Below, in pieces: positions 23,012-34,186 of a DNA stretch of 64,000 nucleotides (position 1 is its first letter; each line of letters starts with the position of its first letter). The DNA lies in assembly GCF_000204055.1 (NCBI RefSeq), contig NW_006768783.1, forward strand, positions 775,985 through 839,984, in the 5' to 3' direction. Under the pieces are notes generated by a model, which made no database searches, had not been told where the DNA came from, and saw nothing but the letters and a program-made list of their open reading frames with translations. The position numbers and the translations under genes are program-made. Origin of the DNA: Melampsora larici-populina 98AG31. Lineage: Eukaryota; Basidiomycota; Pucciniomycetes; Pucciniales; Melampsoraceae.

Positions 23012-23089
23012 CAGTCAAGCTAGATTAGCTTGGCCAATCGATTTTTATTTTATTTTTTTTACTCACATACAGCTCAATCTATAAGCATA
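23012..23089 (+). repeat. Left terminal inverted repeat of the mariner-type element
   Basis: 78 bp identical to the inverse of 27582-27659, including an eight-T run. The identity ends abruptly at ATAAGCATA. Confidence 0.95.
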
Positions 23090-23222
23090 GCCTTCAAACG
23101 GGTCAGGCTACACAGCCTGCCGCGTCAGAGTCAGACTGCCCCAGTGACTCGCCTTCCACCACATCCCACACCACTCACACCCATCCTCCATCAAACCACT
23201 TTCCCATCGACTCTCATCTGCG

Positions 23223-24352
23223 ATGGGGTTTGTAAAGTATAGTCCGCAAATCAAAGTCATCGCACTCACCAAATTCCGATCCGGACAGTCCATTGATTCA
23301 ATCAATACGGAACTCATTACCGTGATCTCCAAAAAATCATTCTTACGATGGAATGCTCTGTTCATCCATACTCACGCCGTTGTCCGAAACCCTGCAACCT
23401 ATCAACAACGAGGCCGCCCAACTTTGTATTCGGACGAGGATCGTCAGTTCATGCTTGAACTGATTGATAACGATCCGACTCTGTTTCTTGACGAAATCCA
23501 ACAAGCCATGTACAATCAGACCAATCTCATCGCTTGTAAAAAAACAATTGCCAACGACCTCAAGCAGCGCCTTTTTCTCACAGTCCATAAAGCCTCGAAA
23601 GTGGATCCGAACCAGTCAGCTGAATCACAGGCCAGATACTCTGGTAATGTTGCATATATTCCACCCGAGTATTTGGTGTTTTTAGGTGAGTTTTTCCTTG
23701 TCTTCTTTCTTCTCAAAGACATCATACTGATTCATATGGCTCTTCTATGTTCTTCATAAGATGAAACTGGCCTGCAATTGCAGGATGTTCAACGCAATCA
23801 CGTTTGGTCTAGAAAAGGCCAACGACCTAAGGCTTTGAAACGATCAAGGCACGGAGTTCACTACAGTGTGTTAGCAGCGATCTGCGAGATGGGCCTCTTG
23901 GCTGTCAATGCCAAGGTCAACGCTTACCGTCGACACGAGTTTGAAGTGTTCTTAAAGCATATTTTAGTAAGCCGTTCTTCTTTCCTTTGTATCTGCCCGT
24001 TATCAAGAAGCTGATGTGAATATTGATTTTATTTCAGCTCCCTGTTATGCAGCCCTATCCGAATCAAAACTCGGTATTAGTATTGGATAACGCCCCTATC
24101 CACCACCGAGGGTCAATTGAGGTAATGTGTGAGGAAAGAGGGGTCCTTATAGTATACTTACCCCCGTACACGCCGGAGTTCAACCCGATTGAGCGAACTT
24201 TCGACGTTTTCAAGGATAATCTTCGTCGAAACGGTCTTCTTGGTCAAGCTGTCAATAAGTTTGCGTGTTTGAAGACGGTATTGAGTGATGTCTGCACAAG
24301 CAGTTTCATCACAAGCTTATACAAAACCTGTGGCTACAGACCACGTGATTGA
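23223..24352 (+). CDS. Tc1/mariner-type DD34E transposase
   Basis: Three exons (23223-23685, 23761-23966, 24038-24352) join in frame to a 327-residue protein starting at ATG 23223. The N-terminal 110 residues look like the helix-turn-helix DNA-binding part of the IS630/Tc1 group (KVIALTKFRSGQSIDSI; RGRPTLYSDED). Catalytic residues: Asp155 in FLDETGLQLQ, Asp240 in LVLDNAPIHH and Glu275 in PEFNPIERTF, with 34 residues between the last two. The first intron splits the codon of the first catalytic Asp. No lesion was found. It should bind the 78-bp ends and move the element into TA sites. Confidence 0.95.
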
Positions 24353-25071
24353 GGAGGACAATCATGTGAGTTTTTTTTGGATTTCTTATGGGGCCTGAAA
24401 TCAAACAAAACTGATTATTGATTTCTTCAGGCTGTTCGATTGATACAAATCCATACAACGTGCAAGTTCAATAGTGATCAATACATTTCGAGATTCAAGA
24501 GGACAGAGGATTTTGATTAGAGAGATTAAAGGCTATTATCCATAATGCTGAGGAGTAGTTGTAGAATGGTTTGCTTATAAAATATTGTTGCTATAAAATA
24601 GTGTTGTTGAAATCTCTTCTTATGGTTTCATCTCAAGAATAGTCAAAGAAATGAATTTTTTTTATTCCAATTTCTTAAGTTTGAATCATGATGTTGAGAG
24701 GTCAAATTTTACACCAAAGTGAGAAAATCAATGAGTTTTAAGAAATGCCTTGAGTGTTGTGAGATTTCTTGATAGACCAAGAAATAATCACTGTGTTTTG
24801 TTTGTTCTCACTGTGAGTGAAAGGTAACAATGAATCTCACTTGGGTCTGGGAAATCTTTGGCAGATCAATTTGTTCACTAAAGAGGATTTGCATTACCAT
24901 ACTTGTTGACAAACAGAACATCAAACAACAAACAGACAAAAATTTTTAAGGACCAAACAAACAGACAATAAGATGTGGATAAGCTTTGATGTTTTACACT
25001 GTACTGTAGCTACAACACAATAAGACTCTTTTACAGGACAGTCAATACTCTTTTTCCAATAAGACACAACA

Positions 25072-27208
25072 CTAATGATTTCCTCTAGCTCTTCTCTTGA
25101 GCTCCTGTCGATAAGAGGAGACTTTATCATGGAGGCGAATACGAGGACCAAATTGAAACCCCAACGCCTCCATTTTTGCACAAGTGAGTTCGGTGGATTC
25201 GAACATCTCAAAGTCAATGATGTCGTACTGCGTAAGAAGTCGTCTAGTGGTGTGATCCTCTGGGCTAATCGTACAGAACTTGAGGTAATCTTCAAAATCT
25301 GGGATCGGCCCCAGAGCTGGAGAGTTTGACTTGATTCGAGGTCCTGGGCTGTCGTTGTTATTAAATGAGAATAACCCGTTGCCATGTGAGACCATCGATG
25401 TTTGCAATGCTGAGGGTGTAGAATTGGACCTTGCTAACCCTTTCAAAGGTTTGACTTGGTCGATCGGGACCCATTTGAATGCGACACGTCGAGGAGGACT
25501 GATCTGCGTAGCACCATATCGCTTATGAACCTGTATAAGAGAATCAACAAAAGTCAGCTATTCTTGATGTGAAATCATGATATTGAGTAAGAACATTGGA
25601 CTTACAATGTCACTTGCCCACGTCTCAATCAAGGAATGCGTTAAGTAAATCACCATGGTTGAATCATCCGGTTTAATGTAACCCATGCACTCTCGACCAG
25701 CAATGTTGGTATGTCCGTACTGGCGCATAAGATTCGTGTGTTCAGCCTGAATGGCTGCGTCGACTCCAATGCTCTGCTCAAATGAAAGTGGAAAGAGTTA
25801 GAAAAAAAAACATGAAGAAAGTTTAAAAACGAGAGGTAGAAACTTACCGACATCTCTACTACGCCGTGATGAGCAGCATCCAACGCTGCTGGATGGCTAT
25901 GTGCCAATGATTGGTCGAATAGCATGTCCTATCCAGAATCAAATCAATATCAACTTGAATCTGAGATAATGAAAAGAAAACAAGTGGAATGAGACTTACT
26001 CTTGAATCCGTTCTGGCTCGATTCTTTGGATTTGCCATCAAAAGATGAAATCCAACCTCTTTACCTTCTTTCTTAAGGAGCATCTCCTTGAATTGATCAA
26101 AAGTATCTTCGTCCGGAATGGTAGGCGATGCTGTCTTACCAAACTTGCCACCGTGTACCACATATCCCTTGAAAGCCATCTGACTATTTTCATCGGCTAT
26201 CTTCAGTAAGTCTCCACACGGCTTCTTGTGGTCGTTGCAGGCATCGTAAAGAGACATCTTCAAATCGTCAAGGGAAAACCCATGGATTTGAAGAAGCTCT
26301 TCTAAAGGCTCCTTGGTTGCGTAGTCCACATAGGAAGTCGCCACTCCAGCTCGTTTTTCCGCGTCGGAAAGATGCTTTGGGATGTATACGTGGAATTCCA
26401 CTAGGCTTCGAGTCGGTTTACGCTCGGCCACTGCAACTTCAGCAGCTGCTGGAGTTGGAGATGATGTTACAGTTATGACTTTTGGATCTAATGGAAGCAA
26501 AGTCAGTTTCAAGCTTCGAGCGAGGTGTGAGAGAAGAGAGGTGGAAGAGAGAATGTATCATGACTTACTTTTAGGAGCAGTTTGATCTCCGAGCATTGGA
26601 TCCATAAGACCTGAATCAACAGCAAAAGGATCCTTGATGGCCACAAAGCTGGATCTAGTAGCTGGAGCGGGTGGTGGAGTATACAACGGTAAGTTTGGTG
26701 GCACGACCTCAATTTCTGGATCTACAGTGAATAAGTCAGTTTGATGTGTACGAAACAGTTTTGAAAGAAAAGAACACTCACCAGAAACGACTTCGGGATG
26801 GTGTTTACAACGAAACTCACAAAAGCCCGGCTCTTGAAAAGGGTCCAGATGGACCATTTCCGAATCGCGATAGAGGCGCGGTCCATACTTGACGTTTTCC
26901 CAGTGGTGATTGAGTCTTAACAAGAGTTGATCAATTCGAATCAGAATCAGAATCAGTCTAATGATTTGATTTGATTCGAATGGAATAAGTGGAAGAACTT
27001 ACTTCGGCATCATGGACGGAGTGCCACCCCTACCAAGATCAGGGCTAAGCCCTTTGCGTGGAGCTTGTTTGGCTCGTTTATCGGCACTAAAAAAAACACA
27101 AAGTGATGAGTAGTGTTGATGAAGGACAATATTGGAGACTGACGCGGTTTGTAAAGCCTTTGCTTCCTCTTCGAGTCGAGCCTGGCGCTTTGATTGTCCT
27201 CTTGGCAT
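25072..27208 (-). CDS. Cargo protein of the mariner-type element, SAM-like C-terminus
   Basis: Eight exons on the minus strand (27208-27144, 27086-27003, 26915-26782, 26721-26569, 26487-26000, 25928-25848, 25773-25606, 25530-25072) join in frame into 543 residues. The start MPRGQSKRQARLEEEAK is basic and helical. A Pro-rich stretch (PPNLPLYTPPPAPAT) precedes a 160-residue region encoded by exon five with EFHVYIPKHLSDAEKRA and GYVVHGGKFGKT. The C-terminal part (about 469-527, DFEDYLKFCTISPEDH to LGFQFGPRIRLHDKV) has the pattern of a sterile-alpha-motif fold. No known transposition domain is visible. It lies convergent with the transposase inside intact terminal repeats. It could be a transposition cofactor, a captured host gene, or an unrelated passenger. 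Function unknown. Confidence 0.85.
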
Positions 27209-27214
27209 CTTTGA

Positions 27215-27530
27215 TAGAGTCAAGAGTAGATTCAAAGTGATTCAAAGAGTCAAGGGTTGATTCGAAGCGATTCGAAGTGATTCGAAGAGTCAAGAGTTGA
27301 TTCGAAGTGATTCGAAGTGATTCGAAGTGATTTGAAGTGATTTGAAGAGTCAAGAGTTGATTCAAAGTGATTCGAAGAGTCAAGAGTTGATTCGAAGATA
27401 GCCAAAGGAAGTTGAGGATATGGTGTCAAAAGGAAGTTGAGGATATGGTGTCAAAAGGAAGTTGGGGATATGGTGTCGAAAGGAAGTTGGGGATATGGTG
27501 TTGAGGGTATTGGGGTGTGGTGTTGAGGGT
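27215..27530. repeat. Two minisatellites upstream of the cargo gene
   Basis: From about 27222 to 27395 a ten-base unit TGATTCGAAG recurs many times with interspersed GAGTCAAGAGT. From about 27403 to 27530 a unit of about 24 bases (AAGGAAGTTGAGGATATGGT) repeats four times and decays into GTGTTGAGGGTATT. They fill the space between the cargo ATG and the right terminal repeat and therefore occupy its promoter. Confidence 0.85.
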
Positions 27531-27581
27531 ATTGACCGTCAAAACCGGTCAACAAGTCCACAGTCTCAGTATAAGGCTGTT

Positions 27582-27659
27582 TATGCTTATAGATTGAGCT
27601 GTATGTGAGTAAAAAAAATAAAATAAAAATCGATTGGCCAAGCTAATCTAGCTTGACTG
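27582..27659 (-). repeat. Right terminal inverted repeat of the mariner-type element
   Basis: Exact inverse of 23012-23089, followed by the TA target duplicate at 27660-27661. Confidence 0.95.
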
Positions 27660-28216
27660 TATATTTGGATAGCTACGAGAAAAGATAAGCTGCCAAATTG
27701 ACCACAACTTATATAAGCAAGGAAAATCAGACTGACCACACAGATAAGGATTTCTAGTTTTTAGACAATATTTTTGGATAGCTACAAGGAATGATGTAAG
27801 CCGAAAGAATTCCAACACGATTTCTACCTACACCAGAGAAATAAAATCAACACACGTACCGAATTTTAGAATGTGACTGAGGAATTTCGATTACGGGCTC
27901 GATATATGCACATATATATACATCATATATGCTGAACACTTGCAACCTTTCACAGAAAGGTTATTTCAAAACCCATAGCGGTTTGCTGCGAAAGACGCTC
28001 ATGATGGTTGACCAGACGAGGCCAATTAGACGGAAGTGCAACAAAAAGCACATCCGCAACGACATCCAATCAGATCTTAGACGTCAAAATCATCTATTAG
28101 TAGGGAAATAAAAAGATCCAGGAAGGTGAACTTTTTATTTCCTTACTATGCAATGCGACAAATCTGGGATGACCCAAGGAGCAACATCATACCCTTGTCT
28201 TTGATGAGTGGACGAA

Positions 28217-28249
28217 GTCGTGCCTCCCTGAAGCTATGCGAGGCACGAC
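28217..28249. repeat. Subterminal hairpin near the right end of the Harbinger-like element
   Basis: Perfect 10-bp arms GTCGTGCCTC and GAGGCACGAC with a 13-base loop. Read from the other strand, the loop and arms resemble 7592-7620. Confidence 0.75.
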
Positions 28250-28392
28250 AAGAAGAAAATTACTAAATCTCTAATCGCATCACGTGTGGCGTCTCAAATG
28301 GCAAAATAAGCCGATTTTGAGACTGGAATGTGAGAAAACGTGAAAAACGACTCGTTTTAGTAATACGAAGACCTGGGAATCTGCGCCTGGTC

Positions 28393-29005
28393 TCTAATCT
28401 ACTCACTCATGAATGACTTTTTTATTTGGTAAGTTAACTATGTTGTGATACATAACAGATACATTTTAACTTTGAGCGCATGTACCCCATGAAATTGTGT
28501 AGACAGGCAAAAGAAAGGTTTACCAAAGATCCTAATTATCGTTACGAAGAAATCCACTCTTCAAATAAATAAATAAAATCAACTCGAAATTCGGTCAACC
28601 AACTGAACAAGCATACATTGTTATTTTGTTTTCTCGACTAGTTTACTCGGTTATTAACTTCAACACTTTTGATCAAACAAACACACAAACACATTACAAT
28701 CTGAATCGAAAAGTAAAAGAAACCCACAAACTGATTAAGAAAAAGGAAAAACACATAAAAAATCGTTTTGATTAAGATCTTTTTGGAATAAGTCATGTGA
28801 GATAAAGTTATGTAAACAAATAGTCTTTAAAATGAAAACCGAAAAGAAAAGTCAGAAATTCATCCAAAGATACCATCATCACAAAGTGAATTAAATAAGA
28901 TTTGAAACTTTGAAAAAAATCGCTCGAAAACATTCAAAAAAGATATAAAGTCTTCAGTATGGACTCTGAGTGAAGGTTTAGATAAGTTGATTGATAAGTT
29001 TAAAG
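28393..29005. other. Intergenic region, no gene seen
   Basis: AT-rich sequence between the transposon block and the 3' end of the minus-strand gene at 29006. It probably contains that gene's 3' untranslated region. Nothing else is supported. Confidence 0.5.
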
Positions 29006-29650
29006 TTAATCAAGTTCCATAGGAACATCATGTAGAAGATCATCAGATTCCAAAATCCGACTAGGTTCACCAAGGTTCGAAGAAGTAGAAAGATGATGAT
29101 TTAAAGTAAGATGAACCGGAGCTTTATAGAGCACTAATTGTTGATCTTGTTTATCTAAAGTATCAGGAATAGGTAACTTTGGAATCATAGGAATCTGACA
29201 AGTGATTGTAAGTTTTGGAGTCGGTAGATCAACACTTTCGATCGGACTTGATGGTTCTGATCCTAATGAGTCTACAAAGATTCGGTCCGGTCCGATTTCA
29301 TATGCAGAATAAACTGATCTCATTCTTTGATCTGAATGAGTATCTAGTGAAAGGTTAGGTTGAAGATCAGATAAAGAAGTAGTCGTGACGGTAGCTTTGA
29401 TTGGATCAGATTCATTTGATGGTGATGTATGATGAGTTGTTAATGATAATTTAGCAAATGCACCGCTTGGTGAAGTTTTTCTTTTCTTTCGATCTTGTTG
29501 ATTAGATTGATGATGATGATGATGATGATCAGATGTATAAGGAGATTGAGATCTTTTTAAAGTCGGTCTAAGTCTTGTTGTTGTTGTTGTTGATGATGAT
29601 TGATTTAAGAATGGATGAATGGATTGGATTGGTGAATGATAGAGTGACAT
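29006..29650 (-). CDS. Ser/Thr-rich probable nuclear protein, unknown function
   Basis: A 214-codon intronless ORF from ATG 29650 to TAA. It contains a His run of six (SDHHHHHHQ), a bipartite-like basic patch QDRKKRKTSPSGAFAKLSL at about residues 52-70 that resembles a nuclear localisation signal, and an acidic C-terminus (ESDDLLHDVPMELD). No enzymatic domain is recognised. It is divergently arranged with the kinase gene, sharing a 356-base upstream region. Compositional repeats encoded by GAT/GTT triplets are present, but the frame as a whole avoids stops and reads like a real fungal protein. Confidence 0.65.
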   Translation of the reverse strand: MSLYHSPIQSIHPFLNQSSSTTTTTRLRPTLKRSQSPYTSDHHHHHHQSNQQDRKKRKTSPSGAFAKLSLTTHHTSPSNESDPIKATVTTTSLSDLQPNLSLDTHSDQRMRSVYSAYEIGPDRIFVDSLGSEPSSPIESVDLPTPKLTITCQIPMIPKLPIPDTLDKQDQQLVLYKAPVHLTLNHHLSTSSNLGEPSRILESDDLLHDVPMELD

Positions 29651-29851
29651 GATCGATGGTGATGGTGGTGGTGATGGATGAGAATGTGATGATGGATTGG
29701 ATTGGACTCTGGAGAGATTAGCTGATTCTTTTTAACTCAAAACTCATTCAGAATTCGGTTTCGATGATTTGCATTTTAGTTCTAGTTCTGGTACATTCCA
29801 GAAATCGAATCGAAAAGAAATCAAATCACTTTTACTTAGACTTAAGAGATA

Positions 29852-29950
29852 TATTAAGTAGTTTTAGTCAGGTTAAGTAGTTTTAATTCAATCAAGTAGT
29901 TTTAGCAGAGTTAAGTAGTTTTAGCTATGTAAATTAAGTAGTTTTAATTT
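29852..29950. promoter_or_regulatory. Five-fold repeat AAGTAGTTTTA in a shared upstream region
   Basis: The motif (T)AAGTAGTTTTA(G/A) occurs five times in 100 bases, spaced about 18-24 bases, in the gap between the divergent genes at 29650 and 30007. It could be a transcription-factor site array serving one or both genes, or a small minisatellite. Confidence 0.6.
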
Positions 29951-30006
29951 TGATGGTAATCTCGACTTGAACCTTGATAGCTTTGAAGAAGACCAATCGA
30001 TCTTCA

Positions 30007-33000
30007 ATGTCAGCTTTCAATCATCACCGAGTTCATTTTCAAACTTCACCAAAACAACAATCAACAACAACAACCACAACACCACAACCATGGTCAGAAA
30101 GACACAAGAAACTATCAAAACTACTCGACGCTCTCACCAATTCAAATCATCTAAACCTGAACCAACATCTCATCAATTCATCAATCCATCTAAACTTAAT
30201 CCATCATCAATCTGATCTTGAAACTCATCAACTTAATTTCAAAACCGGTTTATTAATCGAACTTTCAAACAAATTATTAGAACAAAATTCAAATCATCAT
30301 CATCATTCATCATCATCTTCTACTACTGAAATTAAATTATTAAAAAGAGTCATTAAATCTCAACTTGATCCTAATTTAGATTTCATTAAAATACGTGAAT
30401 TATCTTCAAGTGAATCTGGAAAGGTATCTTTGTAATTTGTTTATCATTGACTTTTTTTTCATCTTAATGAATTTTTTCTAATCTTCACACGATTTGGATT
30501 TTGGATTGGATTGGTTTGGTTTTTGGGTTAGGTTGAATTGGTGAAAAGTCGATTATCAAAAGATGAAGTAAGAAATCAAAGAAATCTATTTGTACTAAAG
30601 ACGATTTATAAATCAGCAGCTATTAGAATGAGAGAAGTGAATCCAATCTTAAAATGATCATCTTCTTTCTTAATCCAAAACAAAAAAAGATTCACCAAAA
30701 GATTTCTTCAAACTGATCCATTTCTTTTGATCATTACTTTTATACAGCATATCTCAGCCGATGCAGAACTTGCAATCCTTCAATTATCTAGATCATCAGA
30801 AACTCATCAAACCTCATCAATCAAAGGAACCTTACCAAACTTACGTGCTTCTTTTCAATCCACTGATTCATTGTACATCTTAACCTCTTATTTACCTGGA
30901 GGAACTTTATCAGATCTGATGATCAAACGTCAAGAGTCCAAATTAACTTCAATTCAAGATCATCAATATGAACGGATTGTAAAACAATGGATCATGGAAA
31001 TCGTTTTAGGTTTGGATTGGTTACATACTCAACATTATTGGGTTCATAGGGATTTGAAACCTTCGAATATCTTATTAAGTTTAGATGGTCATATCGTCTT
31101 GAACGATTTCGGTACTGCTGCTCCATTGATCAAAGTCTTGCCTCCTTGTATAGATCAGTATCATTGGGAAAAGTTTCATGAAGAAATCGTTTATGAGTTT
31201 CCTAGATTATTGGTGCCTAAAAGCTTTTCAAGAACTTTGGTGGGTACATGTGATTATATCGCTCGTATGTATTCTACATATATATATATAATCTTATAGA
31301 TATGTACTTTTGGGTGATTCGATTCATGAATCAGTACTGATGAGCTTTTTGCTTTGATTTCGTTTCAGCTGAGATCTTACATTCTCATTTACATACAGTC
31401 ATGGATCTCATGGATAGTGATTCAGAGAGCACTACTCCGAATGATGATGATGGTTTAATGAATGATCAGCAAGTAGGAGGATTATATGGTAATGAAGTGG
31501 ATTGGTGGAGTTTAGGTGTCACTCTTTATGAGGTATGATGCCCATCTCTACATATGTATTTCTTGAATTCTGGAAAAACTTATTGTTGTTTTTTCTTGAT
31601 GTTTCTGATTAGTTACTTTATGGTAGTTTACCTTTTTATTCACCATCAATTTCGTGTACATATGAAATGATCGTTTCACATCAAGTACGTTCTTTTTTCT
31701 TCTTCTCTATTATCTCAATCCTATTTTGTGGAAACACATTAATACTCATTCAAGATTGGTTTCTTTGATCATTTCTGTTGAATTTCATTTGACTTTCAAA
31801 ATCGTTCATTTTTTTTCTTCAACTTTTTCAAATTCAACAGAATTCTTTATCATTTCCAACTTCAAGTCTAATGATACCCACTTGTAAAGTTTCAATTGAT
31901 GCCCAAGATTTCATTAAATCGTAAGTGAACATCTCTTACATCTATCTGATTGATTGATTTGTTTTCCAAAATCCTGATCGGCCTTGATTGATTTGTTGAA
32001 TGTGAATATGTGATTAGATTACTTACAGATCCTTATAAAAGATTAGGTTGTCATTCAACAGGAGTAAAACAAATTCAAAACCATGTTTGGTTTAAGGGAC
32101 TAGATTGGTCCGAGATCCGAACAGGTGAGTTGAGAGCTCATTAGGCTTTTCTTTGAAAATCGACTTGTATCAGTATGTATACTGATCATGAATGGATGTG
32201 GATGTAGTGGAAGCTTTATACAAACCTACTAATGAAGCTCTTGAGATCGAAATCGGATCGGAAGAAATCAGTATGGGTATAGCTGGATCAGCTATACCAG
32301 GGAAAGTAACCACAGCCTTTAATTTCTCAGCCTTTTTTGCTTCTTCACCTGGTTTATCAGTTCTAAGATCGATAAAAAAACCTAATAAGAATTATCCAAG
32401 AAGATTATCATCATCATCAGAAGTAGAGGAAGAAGAAGAAGAAAGAAATCATCAAGATGAACTGTTTAATGGGTTCACACTTTTACCTAATTTCATGGAT
32501 GAATTTGAGAAAGATGAAGAGATTGGATTAAGGATAAATGAGCATGAAAAGAAGTTGAAGTCAAGTTTGTCTTCTGGGGATCGGATTGGAATGATACAAG
32601 ATGGATTTATTACACCGATTAGACCTAAATTAAGATTTAATAATCGAGATCATGGAACAGGAAGTAGAACAGGAAGTGGGACGGGAACGGGTAGGACAGC
32701 TAGAGGTATGAGTGAATTGGAAGAATGGAAAGAGATGGTCGATTTGGTGACGATGACGGCGAAGAAAAAAAAACGAAATGAAGGTGAAGGTGAAGATCGA
32801 ATTGAATTTAAGTTTAGAGATGGAAATTTATTGAAAGATGATGAATTGGTTGGTGTTGGTAAAAGAAAAGGAAAGTTTAAAAAAGAAGAAAAGTTAAAAT
32901 CAAAGGAAATCCTTCTTGATGATGATCAGATTAAATTAAATTTAAAAGAAGTTCAAGAAGTTCATCATCCAATTGAAAAAAGTCAAGGAATTCATCAGAT

Positions 33001-33097
33001 TGAATATCAGTGTGATCATTTGATGAAAGGAATTAATGAAATTGTTCAAAAGTATGAAAAGTTATTTAAGTTGGTTGAAGATGATGAAGATTTATAA
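30007..33097 (+). CDS. AGC-type serine/threonine protein kinase
   Basis: Eight exons (30007-30423, 30532-30636, 30748-31264, 31369-31532, 31613-31684, 31841-31920, 32018-32124, 32208-33097) join in frame to 783 residues. Residues 1-139 are low-complexity. The kinase domain spans about 140-480: lysine in FVLKTIYKSA, helix-C Glu in ADAELAIL, catalytic loop HRDLKPSN (His about 274), DFG Asp about 294, a long activation segment of about 50 residues, then VGTCDYIAPEIL and EVDWWSLGVTLYELLYG. The GTCDYIAPE and DWWSLG motifs place it in the AGC group; the DMPK/ROCK/citron branch is my best guess. The 300-residue C-terminal extension is charged, with acidic runs and a possible coiled coil. The first ATG in frame was chosen. 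Likely a cytoplasmic regulator of morphogenesis, by family analogy only. Confidence 0.88.
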
Positions 33098-33326
33098 AAC
33101 GAAATGAAAAGCAACACATCATTTATATATCACCAAAAAAAACTTCTTTATTTTTTATATGAACAATGTATGATGATTATCATGATTAGTGTATCAAACT
33201 TAATTCTTAATTTATGTTGTAGATCTGGAAATTTCTTATACATTTAGCTGGTCTAGCAAACTTAAAGCTAGTTGCCAAAAAAATCTTGGTATGTACATCC
33301 AGTTATTTTTTGGACGGTAATTGGGT

Positions 33327-34060
33327 GTACTGGGTTGGGAGGTTTAGTTTCAGATCTAAATATGGCTGTTTTTCAAAAAGCTTGCTAACTTGGTTAACCC
33401 CAGCTCTGAGGGCTTTCACACACAAGCTGATGATCTGTGCCCTTGGTTAATTTCAAAGTTTTTATTATTTTTTTTGTTACTTTTTATTTTTTTTGTAACT
33501 TTTTATTTTTTTTTATTCTGTAACTTTCTTTTACAGATCATGTATAATATCTTTGTGATTTGGAATATGCATCATCCAACCAAACCAAAAGATTTATGGG
33601 AAAAAAATACAAATCAATCAATGAAGTTAAAATAAAAGGGAACTTGGGAAAAGAAATCAAATCCAAAAATGACAACTTGAGTCTAAAGTTTTGACTGGGT
33701 TGGGAGGTTTAATTTCAGATCTAAATATCGTTGTTTTTCAAAAAGCTTGCCAAGTTGGTTAACCCCAGCTCTGAGGGCTTGCACACACAAGCTGATGATC
33801 TGTGCCTTTGGTTAATTTCAAAGTTTTTATTATTTTTTGTAACTTTTTAATGTTTTTTGTAACTTTCTTTTACATATCATGTATAATATCTTTGTGATTT
33901 GGAATATGCATCATCCAACCAAACCAAAAGATTTATGATGATAGAAATAGAAAACAAAACTTTAGACTCAAGTTGTCATTTTTGGATTTGATTTCTTTTC
34001 CCAAGGTCCCTTTTATTTTAATTTCATTGATTGATTTGTATTTTTTTCCAATGCCTCTTT
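33327..34060. repeat. Direct plus inverted repeat block downstream of the kinase
   Basis: A block of about 250 bases starting GGGTTGGGAGGTTTA (33331) is repeated in direct orientation at about 33697-33935, including TTGGTTAACCCCAGCTCTGA and GCTGATGATCTGTGCC. The sequence 33591-33693 between the copies reappears inverted at 33956-34058 with few differences (CAAAACTTTAGACTCAAGTT). This gives a 103-base-arm inverted repeat enclosing the second direct copy. No coding frame is shared. Confidence 0.85.
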
Positions 34061-34186
34061 TTGGATTATTGGATTTCTTTTTAATGAATTGTCTATTAAT
34101 AGTGAGCCATTTCAGGTGTTCTGATATGTCTTTCATAACAGGTATTGTTAAATCATCCTATCCTAAAACACCAGATTAAAGCAGCT

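Larger units (their letters stand above)
23012..27659. mobile_element. Intact Tc1/mariner-type element with cargo gene, TSD TA
   Basis: Perfect 78-bp terminal inverted repeats (23012-23089 and 27582-27659), each beginning CAGTCAAGCTAGATTAGCTT, are flanked by TA on both sides. The 4648-bp element encodes a DD34E transposase on the plus strand and an unrelated 543-residue protein on the minus strand, tail to tail. Both reading frames are intact after splicing. Typical Tc1/mariner elements are 1-2.5 kb with one gene, so the size and second gene are unusual. Confidence 0.95.
9230..28392. mobile_element. PIF/Harbinger-like element, autonomous type, with nested insertions
   Basis: The left end GGACCAGGCGC at 9230-9240 and an inverse GCGCCTGGTC at 28383-28392 are the proposed ends. 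TAA precedes the left end and TAA follows two bases after the right motif. Subterminal hairpins lie at 9345-9369 and 28217-28249. Inside are a Harbinger-type transposase and a convergent coiled-coil ORF, the usual two-gene content of this superfamily. Removing the later insertions (LTR-like repeat, Tourist-like MITE, gypsy, mariner) leaves roughly 6-7 kb, a plausible size. The right boundary is the weakest part, because the right motif is 10 rather than 11 bases. Confidence 0.55.
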
